Part shown: piece after piece, positions 24,293 through 37,359 of the stretch
Numbering within the stretch: the first letter of the stretch is position 1
Layout of the letters: every line of letters starts with the position of its first letter
Assembly: GCA_032622095.1 (NCBI GenBank)
Contig: CP136068.1
Span: forward strand, 129,587,989-129,651,988
From: Siphonodentalium dalli
Taxonomy: Eukaryota > Mollusca > Scaphopoda > Gadilida > Siphonodentaliidae
Length of the DNA: 64,000 bases
Direction of reading: 5' to 3'
The notes under the pieces: model-generated
Database searches by the model: none
Seen by the model: the letters and a program-made list of their open reading frames with translations, nothing else
What the model was told of the DNA's origin: nothing
Made by a program: the position numbers and the translations under genes

Positions 24293-24359
24293 GTAAGAAT
24301 AATCTTAACCCAATGGAACGATAGCTCCCGACAACGATCGACACCCTGACCCTGAGCTC

Positions 24360-25930
24360 CCAGTGGTATCTTGACTTATTGTGGGCAGTGTTTAGGCGTA
24401 TGGTGTTGTTTATGTTCAAGTGGAGTCACATGTCTGAAACTGTACAGGTGTGTTCCCCATGGACCACTGATTATTTTAAGATCTGGTCACATTGCCACGT
24501 GATCATTCCCTGGTAACGGTTGCTAGGCAACTATCCGATAATGAAAGTAAAATACAATTATAGCTTTATCGTCGTAACTCAGCCCAATGAAGTGGCGTTT
24601 TTGAGGCAGTCAATACCCTATTTTGAAATTTGAGATACATCTGACCAGAAGAGTGAACCTAACTTGTATCTATAAGGGTAGCAACGGTTGCTAAGCAAAT
24701 ACCCCCAAATGATAGAATGACAGCATTGCCATGTGTATTGAATTGTATTACTGTATACAACCGTCAGTAAGCCCGGGGGGGGGGGGCTCTTGCACGTTTT
24801 TGCTTAAAAAGTGGTACTGAGCTTACTTACGAGGACCCCCATGTGCAAAAATCCAGTTAGCCTTCAGGTGCCGAACTACCATCATATTTTATACCAAAAT
24901 ACCATATTTTTGTATTGCATAAAGATACTGTATTTTATTTATATTATTAAGATAAATTTTGGGAATAATTTGTAAACAAACTAGGGTTGTATGATGAGTT
25001 CACAAGTTGATTTAGTTACACTAATGCTTATAAATCAAGCTAATTCTTATAAAAACACAACATTGAGATGCAGGTGAACACACATCACTCTTTTGCATTA
25101 TCAAATGATCCTATAAAATCACCAAGTGATTACTCCACATCCCATTGGATTTACGCTGATAGAGGTGTGAACATAAGTGACACATCCTTTGATTTTATTG
25201 ATTTGATACCTCTTTGATCCAACAACCAAGAATAGAATAAGATGTGTATAATTCACAACAATATTAACACAAGTGTATACTATTATACATCTTTATTTTT
25301 TAAGAAAAAAAACTTGAAAAAATAATGCTTGAGTTCTTCTCATATTCTACAGGATACAAAGACATTGCATTCACCTTCCAAATGCTCAAAAATGGGGTGG
25401 GCTTATCTACGAGGAACAACCCATGTTTTATTTACGGTAAAAATATCTTCGAGGATGGGCTTAACGACGGGTGTATTCAGTATGCCCCAATTTAGACATG
25501 CCATGGCATGCACATGGTGATGGTTATGTTCAAATGGTGCCACATGTATGAAACTTTAGTATTTTTAAGATTGGTAAACTTTGCCACACGATCACTCCCT
25601 GGTAACAGTTTCTATGCAACTACCCGGAATTGAAAGTAATATGCAATTATGGCTTATAGTGTCGTAATTCCGCGCTAAGAAACTGCGTTATCTATGCACT
25701 CAATACCATGTTGTGAAATGTGAGATATATCTGGTCAGAAGGGTGAACCCAACTTGTATTTAACGGTATCGATGGTTGCTAAGCATATACCCCAAGTGAT
25801 CGAGTGATACCATTTCCCTGTATATAATGGTATTATATCCCATTTTATACATCGCATAGGGGCATGGTGATGGTCATGCTCAAATGGTGCCACAGGTCTT
25901 AAACTTTACAGAATTGCTCAATAATACAAG
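24360..25930. repeat. Diverged long direct repeats split by an inserted element
   Basis: A ~330-bp block containing 'ccctggtaacggttgctagg' (about 24507) recurs in diverged form near 25600 and again in part near 25860. Between the first two copies, about 24770-25490 differs and is bounded by G/C-rich text with 'gcttacttacgagga' and 'gcttatctacgaggaa'; this may be an inserted element. No gene seen. Confidence 0.5.
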
Positions 25931-26639
25931 ATTTGACACGTGTTTGTAATGGGCACACACAAGTAGATCGCACTAGATGTTATTGTGACCATGCAACCCC
26001 TTTCCATAGGACTACTCTGATGCAAAGTAAAAACGAGCAACTGTATAATGCAAATTGATATGCTGTGGGGATCCTTGGTGTGATTGTATCATTATGCAAA
26101 AACTCATACATTTATCAGTGTATCCTATGCGCATGCACTAACAAATCAACTCAAATAAGTGACTGCGCCTTCCTCGCATATGCCATTACACTGATTATGT
26201 ATACAAGTAAACCGCCCAACAATGTATAGCGTTACACGAATCGCTTCAAATAATATACGTTTGTTGAATTCTGCGTTATGCGCATGTTTTAAAACCCCAA
26301 CTGGAAGGCAACAAACCCATACAAATGCACCCATAGCACTGCTGAAGTTCCTGTGAATAATTTACATAGATGTAAGTGGATATACCAATGCTTATAACAC
26401 ATATAAACATGCTACATTTGTGTATGCCGTCACCGAATGCTATTGGCCGCAAAAGCGGCCAGTCGGGTATATGAACGTTTTCTGGCTGGCCGCTATTGCG
26501 ACCAGTCGGGTTCAAAGGGTTAAGTGTACACTTTACCAAATATACAAACCCTATGGTGACAACCGTGACACAATTTCACTTAGACTTTTATACTCCCCCA
26601 TTTTTAGAAGAAAAAATGTTGCTGACCCCACATCCCTAG

Positions 26640-28060
26640 AAATGAGTTCAAATTCTGGCAAAACATTCGACTGCGAACTTGACGATGACCTGCATGTTCT
26701 CAAAGGTGAACCAGACACCAAATTTGAAGAGATTCATTTGAAGGTGGCTTCAGTTATAATTTTGACAGTGCAAATATTATGATTTTAAGTCAAACAAAGC
26801 GCAGAACTCCATCATAAATCATTGAACCAGGACGACATTGACCGTGTTTTCTGATCTGTAAACCATATTTACCAAATTATCAAGAAATTCTGTCGAATAT
26901 TATTGTTCATGTTATCATTCAAACAACCCAAAACTTAATTGACCTGCGTTTTAGTAAATGTTATCCACACACCAAATATAAAGACATACTGTTGAATATT
27001 TGGTGTAAACAATATTTAATTTCGAACAGAACATGTAATACATACAAACAAATTGACATCATTAATAACAATGTTCAAAAGGGGATTAGACAACAAGCCT
27101 AAAAGGCTTTTATCAAGTCATTTCCTCGGAGTAGGAAGTTTACCCTTGGTATCAGAATAGATACCATATAGGGTAAATTTAGCAGACGGGGATAACATGT
27201 TAGATCCGAAAAATATTATTCAAGGAGTAGGTAGAGGGATTGAGTGCAGGAAGGAAGAACGTGTGTCAAGTTAATTGGTATTGCATACCGTGCATCATCC
27301 AAAACGAAAGAGGGGAGTGAAGCGAAGTACCGTATATATTTTAGTTACAACATATACTATTTAAGAACCATGAAAAAATCTAAATCAAATCGAAATGCAT
27401 CGCGGCCCACGTGGAGGAAATGCGAACATGCGAGAAAAACAGTCAACCTACTTGTACTGTTAATTAATATTAAAATAATTGGTTAGAAGCGTACTTTAGC
27501 ACCATATGATGGGATTTGATTAAACAATGCCTTAATTGCTTGGAGAGTGGCCCAGTGACACGGAGAACGATTGGCCCTCGATTGGAAATTATTAAATTTC
27601 ATTTCATTAAAATTCCATTGAGAAGTGACGAGTCGACTGTTCAATATTTGCTCATGTTATCATCCTTACAATACAACAATTAAGATTTCTAAGTCGACCA
27701 GACAATGACCAAAACCAAACTTGGTCTGTGTCTTCTCAAATGTGAACCACAAAGTTAATATAGAGTATTTCGATTAATATTTCTCAAGTTATAATCTGGA
27801 CAACCCAATAACTCTGTCAAAATTCATCGGACCATGACCACAATCAAACTTGGCCTGTGAATTCTCAAATGTGAACCGAATATCAAGAAATTTCAACTGG
27901 AATATTGCTCAAGTTATCACCCAAACAACCAAAAAACTTATTTTAAGTTGTAAAAGGGACTCTGTCAAAAATTTGAATTTGACTTGCTCGTTCTCAAATA
28001 GCAACTACATACAAAATCCCATTGAATTATGATGATATTGTTATGATCCGGACAACCTGG
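26640..28060. repeat. Diverged ~110-bp tandem repeats
   Basis: Degenerate units share a core like 'tgttctcaaatgtgaacc' then 'caagttatca...acaaccc' (near 26695, 26850, 27735, 27860). This style of degenerate repeat is common in bivalve genomes, from general knowledge. Apparent open frames here are repeat translations. Confidence 0.6.
26985..27140 (-). mobile_element. 5'-truncated LINE 3' end
   Basis: On the - strand it shows 'aaaagcctttta', then 'ggcttgttgtctaatcccct', ending 'aaatattgtttacacc'. It matches the fragment at 23560-23705 and the 3' end of the full LINE at 29667. It lies within the diverged tandem repeats. Confidence 0.6.
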
Positions 28061-28094
28061 ACGGAGGATGGATACACGGACGGACATGCTGATT

Positions 28095-28113
28095 ATAGGA
28101 TAGGATAGGATAT
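28095..28113 (-). repeat. (TCCTA)n tail of a retroposed sequence
   Basis: On the - strand the text reads 'aaaaaatatcatatcctatc' followed by more TCCTA. The same A-rich lead and TCCTA run appears in each 3.5-kb unit (56788, 60290, 63802 on the + strand), so it is probably the 3' end of one LINE or SINE family. Confidence 0.5.
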
Positions 28114-28460
28114 GATATTTTTTATTTCACAATGCAATATGTTAATAGATTATTTATTTTTATTCGTACATGCCTTGTGTTAAGTGCCGTGGCCAATGAT
28201 GGCCATCTACCCAACATCCCTGAACATCGTGTTTGTAGAATCTCACTATGAGAGCATTCAGAGGAGTGGTCACTCGATTTGTTTGGGTTTTTCCGTTCTT
28301 TGTTTATCTGTAATTATTAATTGTTTTGTCTGTCTACCCGTGTATCTCAACCATGGGTTATATGTTCTTGATGAAATTTGGTATGGATGTTCAACATCAT
28401 AAGGTCATTCAATGAAGTGCCAAACATTGTTGTTCACGTTCTCCCTTTCGACAGTTATTA

Positions 28461-28676
28461 GTCGAGTTTTTCAAAAACTCGACTTATGATTTGACGAGGG
28501 ATGGTTGGCGGGCGGCGGCGGGCGGACCTAAATAATACAGACTATAACCTGCCGACTCAGATGCATTCACACATCCCTGTCGGATAAGTGAGAATAAGCC
28601 AAAGTTATAAGGGGCTTATTCTCACTTATCCGGCAGGGATGTGTGAATGCATCTGAGTCGGCAGGTTATAGTCTGT
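28461..28676. repeat. Two adjacent hairpins, one with 64-bp arms
   Basis: 28461-28483 is a perfect palindrome (gtcgagttttt, c, then its complement). 28537-28600 and 28613-28676 are reverse complements over 64 bp with one mismatch seen, around a 12-nt loop. The arms begin 'acagactataacctgccg'. Such a stem would be very stable as RNA or extruded DNA. No target duplication was established. Confidence 0.9.
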
Positions 28677-28880
28677 TTTTACAATGCGAGACTAGTGATC
28701 GCATCACCACAAGCAGTGTTTGTTTAAGCAAAGTGTAGCCCAAACTTACCGGCGATAACTGTATATCACGATATGAACTCTTGTCACTGAAAACAACTCA
28801 AGTGAGTTATTTCCAGAGATAATCATGTTCTCACGCTAACATATAAATTACAGAGGTTCACAAAGACAGATCATATCAAA

Positions 28881-29102
28881 ATGGCAAACGCTCAAGTACA
28901 CATTTATTTCATTCCTAATGCTAAGTATCTCGTCTTTAACCACTATAAGTTCTGTGTTAAGTCTCGAAGAAACGACAATGTACATTGGCGATGCTGTTCA
29001 AAGACATGCGGTGCTACTGTAAATACCAAGAACGACATCGTCACATCATACAAAAGCCAGCATAACCACGACTCAGACCAGGCCCAAGTTGCTCTGTGTT
29101 AA
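28881..29102 (+). CDS. Solo FLYWCH-type zinc-finger protein
   Basis: A 73-residue frame from ATG has the FLYWCH pattern: a hydrophobic start 'YLVFNHYKFCVKS', then 'HWRCCSKTCGATVNT' with the paired Cys, and a terminal 'HNHDSD' with the His pair. These C2H2-like domains bind DNA and are often the N-terminal part of MULE transposases. No transposase follows; the frame ends eight residues after the motif. It resembles the FLYWCH frame at 39707-39922 closely, so it is probably a detached transposon fragment, although it is intact. Confidence 0.75.
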   Translation: MANAQVHIYFIPNAKYLVFNHYKFCVKSRRNDNVHWRCCSKTCGATVNTKNDIVTSYKSQHNHDSDQAQVALC

Positions 29103-29560
29103 CTGTATGATATGTCATATCTCCACAAGCATACAAAATAGGATATTTTATTCTTATCTATCATATCATAATTGATAACGCTTTTTGCTATATTTCAACA
29201 AGCATAAAACATAGGATATATTAAAAACAAAAACAATTCTTATAAATCATAATTGATAGCGCTCTTTAGTATATACCAATGATGGAACATTCGACAAATG
29301 CCCGAAGACATTCCAACAACTATATTCCATGCATGCGTTTATCGACGGCCATATGCACCCCCTCGTCTACGGCCAACCACAAGACAAGAAACAATCGACT
29401 CCTCAGCCTGAAAACAACATAATTTTCAACAGCACTAACACCAAGTTACTGCTACACGGACTTCGAAATCGGCGCATAGACTGCAAATGAATACTCATAA
29501 ATGTCACTTTAGACGATGAGTTTACAACAATAAATTGAATTGAATTGAATTGAACAGTAT
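29103..29560. other. Non-coding stretch ending in (TTGAA)n
   Basis: A duplicated phrase 'ataattgata.cgct' occurs at about 29168 and 29258. 'aataaattgaattgaattg' at about 29528-29553 looks like the 3' microsatellite tail of a retroposed copy on the + strand. Nothing codes here. Confidence 0.45.
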
Positions 29561-30193
29561 TTCCTGGTGTAATAATGCGAGAATGTTATTTCCACTACAG
29601 CCAGGCAATTTACAAATACGCAACAACAACGGCCAAACTTCCTTACGAAGGTGAAACGAAGACGCTGATTGATTTAAACAATATTTATTTGCCCAATATT
29701 ACATTTATGATGAACAACATTTAGATGATGGAAACATGAGTAGAATAGAAAAGGGGAAGAGGATTTAGCAGCAAGCAGATATGTGCTTTTGTTGAGCTAT
29801 CTCCTCAGACAAGTAGAAACATTGTAGAAATCAAGAAAGATCGAGCGAATGGCAAGTGGCCGAGTTAGAGAAACAATAGGTTTAAGAAGTGATGGTATAT
29901 TATTATTATGATGTACAGACGAGTTTACAATAAGTGTTGAAATGATAAATAAGCTTATGTGGATAATAAGGAGAGGGGTGTATTCACAAGGAATACGAGA
30001 CAGAGATAGGTGAAGCGATAGAAATAAAGAGCTTGTATTTGAAAGAAAAGTCGGTACCACTGTTATGAACATTTTTAGACTAACTTGTGGAAAGAATTAT
30101 TTTGAAAATGAATTGTTTTGAAAATAAATGTGGAAACTAAATATGGAAACTAAATATGAAAACTAAATATGAAAACTCCATGGGTTATCGTTG

Positions 30194-32444
30194 CTATGCC
30201 GTTGAATTGTTAGTGTATTGTTTGAAACGACCGCTTTTTTGAATGAAGTATTGCGTAGCTCTGAATATTTCATTATTTATATCAGATGATAGCAATGGTA
30301 TGCATTTGAGTAAGATCTTGGTAGTTAAGAAAGTCGGGTCAATATTTGAGAATGAGTCAGACCTGAGTTGAGTATATCTTTGACAGAATAATAAAAAGTG
30401 TTCAGCGCTTTCTACATCCCCGCATACACATTTGTCACAATCGCGTAAATGGTTTTCACGAAGGTCACGATTTAGATTACTACACTTGAGTCTTAAACGG
30501 GCATGCAATATTTGGGTTTCGCGATTTAAACAATAATCAAAATGTTGAACTGTCAATGAATTTCTCCGTGTTTCTATACCTAGTCGTGACTTGAATATCT
30601 CTAAAGACTTTGCGCTTTTAGTTTCGGGTGTTAAATCATTCCATAGGCGAGTAGCAGATGGAAGGAAGTCGTTTCTCCTAAAATTATATCTCTGGGAACC
30701 CGGGGTATCGGTGTTGATCATGTTGTATAAATAGGATGGTGATGGTCTAACAAACATTTTATAAAACTGATGTAGTTTAAATTTTTTTCTCCTTTCTGCT
30801 AATGTTTCCCACCAAAGTTCAGATAGAAGGTCGCTATTGTTAGTGCTACGCGTGGCTCCTGAAACAATCCTTGCTGCTTCAAATTGAATTTTTTCAAGTC
30901 GTGTGCTCAATTCACATGTAGAATTGTCCCATACTGGTGCAGCATATTCTATGATTGGACGAATGTAAGAGAAATATATATTTTTGAAGGGTTTTTCTAT
31001 TCAGCGAAAATCTATCCATTCGCATTATATTAATTTTCTCCCAAGCTCTATCTGTAATATCATCTATGTGGTCACCCCATTTCGCTTGATTGTCAAATGT
31101 TAATCCTAAGTGCTTATGCGAGCTAACTTCTGTGATAATAGAATTGGACATCTGAAGTGGTGGGTGGGCTATGGGTGTTCGCTTTCTGGAGATGAGAAGA
31201 AATTCAGTTTTTTGAGGATTAAAAGTAACAAGCCACTGATGTGCCCAATTAGCTAGTCTCGCGATATCCATATTCATCAGATCTGCTGCTCTGTCTGGAT
31301 CTTCTATAGTAAGAAACATGGATGTATCGTCAGCAAAAAGTCGAATGTGACAAGTAACATTTTCAGAGATATCGTTTATATAAACTATAAATAGTAAAGG
31401 TCCAAGTTTTTATCCTTGGGGAACACCTGCTGTTTCGGGTTTCCAATCTGAGTTTTCATTATCAATTATTACTCGTTGTTGGCGTTGACTCAGATAACTC
31501 TCGATCAAGTGAAGTAATTTACCAGTGATACCAATACGTTCAAGTTTGTACAATAAACCTGTGTGCCATACTTTATCAAACGCTTTGCTAACGTCACAGA
31601 AGACAGATCTTATTTCTTTACCTTGGTCCAATGAGTCTGCAATGTAATCGTAGATATCGGTGAGTTAAAAGACAGTGGAATCACCACGGACAAATCCTGA
31701 CTGTATATTTGATACTAGTCCCTTAAGTGTTAAAAAGTCCCAAATTGTTTTATATATACATTTCTCAAACACTTTTGATATACAGCTGAGCAGTGATACA
31801 GGCATATAGTTAGACATTTTACTCCTGTCTTCTTTTTTATTAATTGGCACAACAGTTGACCGTTTCCATTCTAGAGGGAAATAGGATTCGTTGATATAGC
31901 GGTTGAATATATTAGTGAGGGGATAACATAATTAGTCAGCACACTGTTTTAATATTTTGGGATGTACTTGGTCTGGCCCTGAAGCTTTCGTCGGGTTGAC
32001 CGATTTGAGGGCCTCTCGCAGATCATCAGCGGTTAATTTTATTTCAAAAAGAGTTTGTCTCCATGTGTCAAACTATCTGGGAGGAAGAGTAGCACCATCA
32101 TCATTTACAGATGTTATGCTACAGAAATAGTCATTAAAGCAGGTTGCTTCGTCATGGGGAGATACGTATATATTTGTTGCATCAGTTATCGGCGGGATAC
32201 TTTGTGCCCTCGGGGAAAACAATAATCTTTGAAGTGTTTTCCACCACGTCGAAGCGTCACATGCGTTATCATTTAGTTTCTTTTCTAATTTGGAATTATG
32301 TTCTCTTTTTGATTTCCTGATCACTGATATGACCTCATTTCGCTTTGTCCTATAGTTCGCCCAGTCGAGAGGAGAGTCAATTCGTTTTGCTTTATTATGA
32401 AGCCTTCTGCGCTCAGGAATTAATTCGCGGATGTTGCATGTCAA
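30194..32444 (-). pseudogene. LINE reverse transcriptase and C-terminal tail (stops and frameshifts)
   Basis: Seen in order: linker 'STWWKTLQRLL', fingers 'VSLLSCISKVFEKCIY', motif A 'FCDVSKAFDKVWHTGLL', motif B 'AGVPQG', then an in-frame TAA. After it comes the catalytic box 'FADDTSMF' (about 31320), thumb 'WLVTFNPQKTEFLLISRK', and after another frame change near 30985 a thumb and tail with 'LEKIQFEAARIVSGATR'. The tail ends in a C-X2-C-X9-H-X4-C motif (CDKC...H...C). The enzyme would copy LINE RNA at a nicked target. At least three breaks make this copy inactive. Confidence 0.88.
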
Positions 32445-33734
32445 CCACGGGGGGACACCCTTTACGAATAGTTGCGCTCTTGTGTGGTATGAAAGAAGTT
32501 GCCGTCGAGATAATTTTGGTAGTTACAGCTTCAGCTAAAGAGTCTGTGCTCAAAGAGTCGAGTTCACCAGAGCGGTTCCAATCGTAAAATGCATTATTCA
32601 TCGATTCAAAATCAGCCATGTTGTAATTCCACACAATACGTCGGAGAGAGTTTTTCTGTCTAGTGTGTGAATAATTAAGGTCGATTCTAACCGGACAATG
32701 GTATCGTTTCATGTCCGAATAAAATGGATCTAATACCTTCCAAGATATGATAGATTTTGGGTTACTTACTAGGTAAAGGTCTAGTGTTGTTTTCGAACTC
32801 TCAGAGAAATGGGTAGGTGATTTTATGATCTGTTTTACGCCACATGCGCTACAAATATCATTAATATGTCTATGGAAATTCGGTTTCTGATCTTCGTTAA
32901 AATCTCCTGATATTATCATCTCTAAACCACTATCTCGTGCCACACCAATCGATTTTTCAATATCGTCCCAGTCAGAAGTAAGAGAATTCGGTGGTCGATA
33001 AAAGCAACCTACTAGAATATGATGAGGCTTTATGAGCTCAACCCATACAGGTTCCAGGTTGGGGGTAGATAAGTCATCACGAAATTTGAATGCAATGGTA
33101 TCTCTAACATAAATAACCACCCCACCCCTACCCTGTATGTTCTATCATTTCTCACAACGTCGTTAAAACCTTCAACAAATATATCCGTGTTATCAACAGA
33201 TGGACTAAGCCAAGTTTCTGTGAACATGCACACATCAAAATCGTTCATTTCAACCGATATCGTATCTAGTTTGTTCCTTATACTTTGTGGGTTTAACAAA
33301 AGGAAAGTCATGCCGTCGTCACGTGGACATGGATTACGCTCGACACATCCAATTAATAACAGAATGAGTATAGTAATTAAAGACAATGCAGACATAAACG
33401 CAGTATATATGGACAAATATTCAAGTGTACATGTACGATTAATGATCGGGGGGTAATCCCAGTCCACAGACGACAGCGTGCTGAAGATATTGTTATGGGT
33501 CGTCAAAGTTTTAAAATTGCCAAGAATATTTTCTGGAAGAAAGTTGCCAAACATAACATGGGTAAGAAGGGTAATTCTGCAAGATAAATTGCAACTCAGC
33601 CCTTTGATTCTCAGAGAGATGTATAAAACGCAATAAAGCGAAGATTGTCTGTCAAAACATTTATTCCGGTGCGGTCTGACGGCATAGCAGCAGAAAGAAC
33701 CAATACTTGCTCTATATTGTGAGATATCAATCAT
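32413..33734 (-). pseudogene. LINE endonuclease domain (frameshifted)
   Basis: Two overlapping frames carry endonuclease motifs in order: 'LLLNPQSIRNKLDTI' and 'FTETWLS' with the catalytic Glu in the first (33734-33030), then 'ISGDFNED' and a terminal region 'YSDMKRYHCPVRIDL' in the second (33120-32413). The last motif normally reads SDH.P; here Asp and His are separated by extra residues. The frames change near 33130 in a G-rich run. The enzyme would nick target DNA to prime reverse transcription. Confidence 0.82.
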
Positions 33735-36310
33735 TTAGAAAATGAGTTAGGTATAATAGGTAAGATTGTGGCAAGTAGATTGGCTCAATCTGGTTACGAA
33801 ATTCCCATGGAAGTTTTATGTTTGATAATTTCTGTTCAGTTGATTTGACTAGGCTTTGGACATTCATATTATTTTGTTCAGGTGCACGTAGATTGGCATG
33901 CGACACAACAAATCGGCTGTGGGTGCTAGCACAGTTAAGAATAGAAGCAGTGGTACAAGTTATGAGAGAAGTATAATAAGTTATATGACACAAAACAAAA
34001 CATATATACAACAGGAAACTCATCTGTCGAAACATCTAAACGCGGCTTTAGTTACAACCAGGAAAGGAAATATGTTGCTGATTTGTGAGGGAGCATGGAG
34101 TCGGTTGAGTCCCACTTACCACTCTCAAGTGTCGGAATTTGGGACGGAAACAAGACCAAGCTCTCATAAGTATATGTACGAAAACGGCAGTGTTGTTATG
34201 CTATCGGGAAGGAAATATTCTATACTCATTGTGAGCCTTTAAAAGTCAGTGCCAAGGATTGATTATTAACGCAAGGAAAAGAATATACAAATGAAAAGAC
34301 AACTGAAGATTCTAAATCCAGTCAATTAGATTCAAGACAGAATTGGAGAAATAAATAAATAATAATTATTCATAGCCACGTATAATTAAGATCGGGTTAA
34401 ATTGGATTATTAGATTAATCAAGTGAAAAGTATAATAATACATAAAACTGCTAAAATTTAGTTCAAGTTGGATCAGAGTCCAAAATATATGAATCCAAGT
34501 TGAGATTAAAAATTGATGTACAAGCACGAGTCCTGAATATTTAGATTCTGAACCAGCCACTGTTGCAGGTACAATAGCATGTTCAAATTTAAATCTAAAC
34601 AGCTGAATACGGGTTCTATTTAAAATTTAACAAATTCGATTCATCAGGGAATTCAACAAGAATTATCCATAACTACTTGAGTTTAATTTAGTTTGGGTCA
34701 GAATCCGTATCCAGATCCCGTATTAACTTTGAGTTCAAATCAAGAAGCAAAAGGAAACAAAACCAAACGAAGTCTGTTAGACGTGCTACGATTCACGATC
34801 AACGCTAGCTTTTCGAAGTAGATATTCATTGACAGGTACAGCAGCGAGTCCAGTGTGCCCTACATAGGAACACATGTATATAACTGTATACAAATATATA
34901 CAGACATACATATGTATACACAGCGTGCACATGTGTGTGTCATATACACGTACAGACTATGACAGACATACATACATATAGGAATATCAATTTCGACATT
35001 CGTGTTACACATACCCCATTAGCCACACCAGTAGGTCATGGGTATATAAGTACATCGGGCACCCAAAACAGTGTGCTACTACTAAATTGCGTTCATTAAT
35101 CATTAGGAAGAGAGAGAAGAAAGGAAAGAAAAAAAGAAGAAAAAAAAAATATTAAAATTTAAAACCCCCTCCCCACAATACAAGTCAATACACGACAAGC
35201 GAGGACCAGATAATTGCATTGTCTCAAATATTGGGGCAGAGGGTTGTATGTCGAGGAGAGTGCAAATAATATATATATGTAAGGAGAGGAAGATATTAGG
35301 TGAGGTGAAGACCTCACCCTCCCTAAATTGGTGCAGAAGTGGTCACGCCCCTGTGTAGTGGACTCCTTCACAGAAGACAAGGATCGAAAGTTGGAAGGAG
35401 TCACCCAAAAGCTTCCCGGATCTATTTACCGATGTATTTATAACCAAACACAATGGTGGGCTCTACGTGTACATGTTGTACGAAAATAAACATTTAATTA
35501 AATATATAATTTATTTCGTATAATGTCAATACATACATTCGTCGCTACCAAAGCATCCAACACCCCGATCCAAGCAGCCGGACATGTGGACAATAACCTA
35601 GTTTCGACATGTGACGTATGTCAATAGCTACACCTCAGTCCATGCTCGCTAATAGTGGACGTCAGGCATGCTCCGAAATTAACGTGTGAGTGATCCAGTT
35701 ATGGGACAATAAGTGGCTCATGCTTAAGATGAATAGAAGTAGTTTGGTTCAGTGGTGTTTGTCCGTCTTGTTCCATATTACTCAGCCGAGTTTGTTACAA
35801 CGTACAACTGACGGCGATAAGCTACAATGACTTTATGACTGGACACTGGACACCATGCTTAAATGCACACAGTGTGTTACTGACTGTTCTTGAATTAGTT
35901 ATATTACAGAGATATTATATATTCATGGTGTGGTGTTTAGTCAAGGGAGTTTAGAAACAATTCAGTTACAAAGATAATGGAATATCACTTATTCGGAAAG
36001 TAATTGCTGGAGGATCAATTTGCATAACTAAGGATGAATTAGTTACATTACAGAGATATTATATATTCATGGTATGGTGTTTAGTCAAGGGAGATTTAGA
36101 AACAATTCAGTTACAAGATCATGGAATATTACTTATTGGGAAAGTAATTGCTGGAGGATCAACTTGCATTTACTATGGATGAAATGTTTAAGACAGTGCC
36201 ACCGGTCTACACATTCAGAGTGGGTATGTATATACACAAAAACCAAGTGCAATAACCAAATTTGAGACAACTAGGTCTCAAAGTGAAGTTAACTCAGCAA
36301 TAATGCTGAA
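33735..36310. other. Intronic stretch with microsatellite and purine-rich tracts
   Basis: Contents seen: TA/CATA-rich tracts near 34870-34990, an A/G-only run near 35103-35150, and a tandem duplication listed separately. Open frames here match nothing known. Confidence 0.45.
35890..36178. repeat. Tandem duplication of ~144 bp
   Basis: 'gaattagtta' starts copies at 35892 and 36036. Each contains 'ggtgtttagtcaaggga' and ends 'gctggaggatcaa'. The copies differ at several positions and by small indels. Confidence 0.85.
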
Positions 36311-37359
36311 TTACGACAGGGTATCCTCAAGTTCGGCTACCTGGGCCTGGGTTGTTACCCTCATTGGGATGCTGTCTTCATCGATCTTAACGAAAACGAC
36401 GCATTCATGGGTCCAGGTGTCATGAATTTTTTATTCTTTTTTGAGCACCCTGGTCCTCTTAAATATACTGGCTCTCGCTTTCGTTAGATCTTCATTTACA
36501 TAAACTGGATGTGGGTCTCCAGCATAAGCACGTAGCAAGTTCCACCTTTGCATATAAATAGCCTCTCTCAATTTGTAGGAGGGGCACCTGAAAATGATTG
36601 AGCGAGGTTCACCATTATCATTTGGTGGACCAAGGCGGTGACTTCTATGTATGTCCCTATATTTGATATCAATGCCAAGCCTTCTTATGGCTTCGAATAC
36701 TAGAAGGTCAGTGTTTTCATTCACATCCTCGGATAGCCCAGAAATTCTCAAATTGGTTCGTCTCCCATAATTTTGTAAATCACCCAACTCCTCTCTCAAG
36801 TCAACAATATCAGACTTCATTTCTTGAAAACATGTCTTTAAGTTAATAACATCTGTACTGAGCTGCTTTATTTGGTCATCCCTCTGAGAGAGTTTACTTT
36901 CCATGTCAGAAATCACACTATTCTGAGAGATAACCGATTTGTTTACTATTGATTCGGCTATACTAGAGAAAACACTGGTTAAAGCTTTAAGAACCACAGG
37001 ATTTGTAAAAGCACTGATTATGCCCTGTTCCAATGAGTTTAAGCCGGTGGGCTAGCATGGGGCTCCTGAAAATCCACACTGATATTATAGGAATCATGAT
37101 ATTGGTAGCTAGATATGCCCACAGGTTATTGATATATTGGTGGACGCTTAGTGTCCTGTGCCAAAGAGGATGCTGAATCATCCCTATCACGCTTTAATAC
37201 CTTCCTGGCATTTTCATCGTGGTCTCGGAGCGTGTGTCCTTTTATCGATGTATCGGGAAGAAGCAATACATTTGATGCTTCACTCTTGGGAGTGCTCGTT
37301 TGTATGTTCTCATTGGCAGTTTGAGCCTGTGGGTCCAGGATACCTGCACCAGTTTCCAT
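36311..37359 (-). pseudogene. LINE ORF1 protein (coiled coil plus RRM-like domain), broken
   Basis: The central frame (37033-36431) has a coiled-coil stretch ('SKLSQRDDQIKQLSTDVINL') and then the L1-ORF1-like region 'LQNYGRRTNLRISGL', 'RDIHRSHRLGPP', 'RSIIFRCPSYKLRE' and 'VYVNEDLTKAR'. After a TAA at 36431-36433 the same frame continues with 'TWTHECVVFVKIDED', typical of the C-terminus, to a stop at 36311. An N-terminal piece (37359-37126) is in another frame. ORF1 binds LINE RNA. It lies about 2.6 kb from the nearest endonuclease frame, so it may belong to a different insertion. Confidence 0.8.

Larger units (their letters stand above)
29667..33734 (-). mobile_element. Nearly full LINE retrotransposon (jockey/CR1-like), inactive
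   Basis: From right to left the - strand encodes an AP-like endonuclease (33734-32413), a linker (32444-32073), reverse transcriptase (31850-30912) and a C-terminal zinc-binding tail (30910-30194). A ~500-bp 3' UTR ends near 29667 at 'caaataaatattg'. It is antisense to STING within the second intron. Several frameshifts and stops break it. ORF1 is not adjacent; a LINE ORF1 lies separately at 36311-37359. Assignment to the jockey or CR1 group is by motif style only. Confidence 0.85.

Noticed and set aside
26420-28032. Frames with acidic text ('CELDDDLHVLKGEPDTKF') considered as a further STING exon
   Set aside because: The same nucleotide phrases recur every ~110 bp downstream, so this is translation of a degenerate repeat. 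The real last exon at 44820 fits in phase and sequence.
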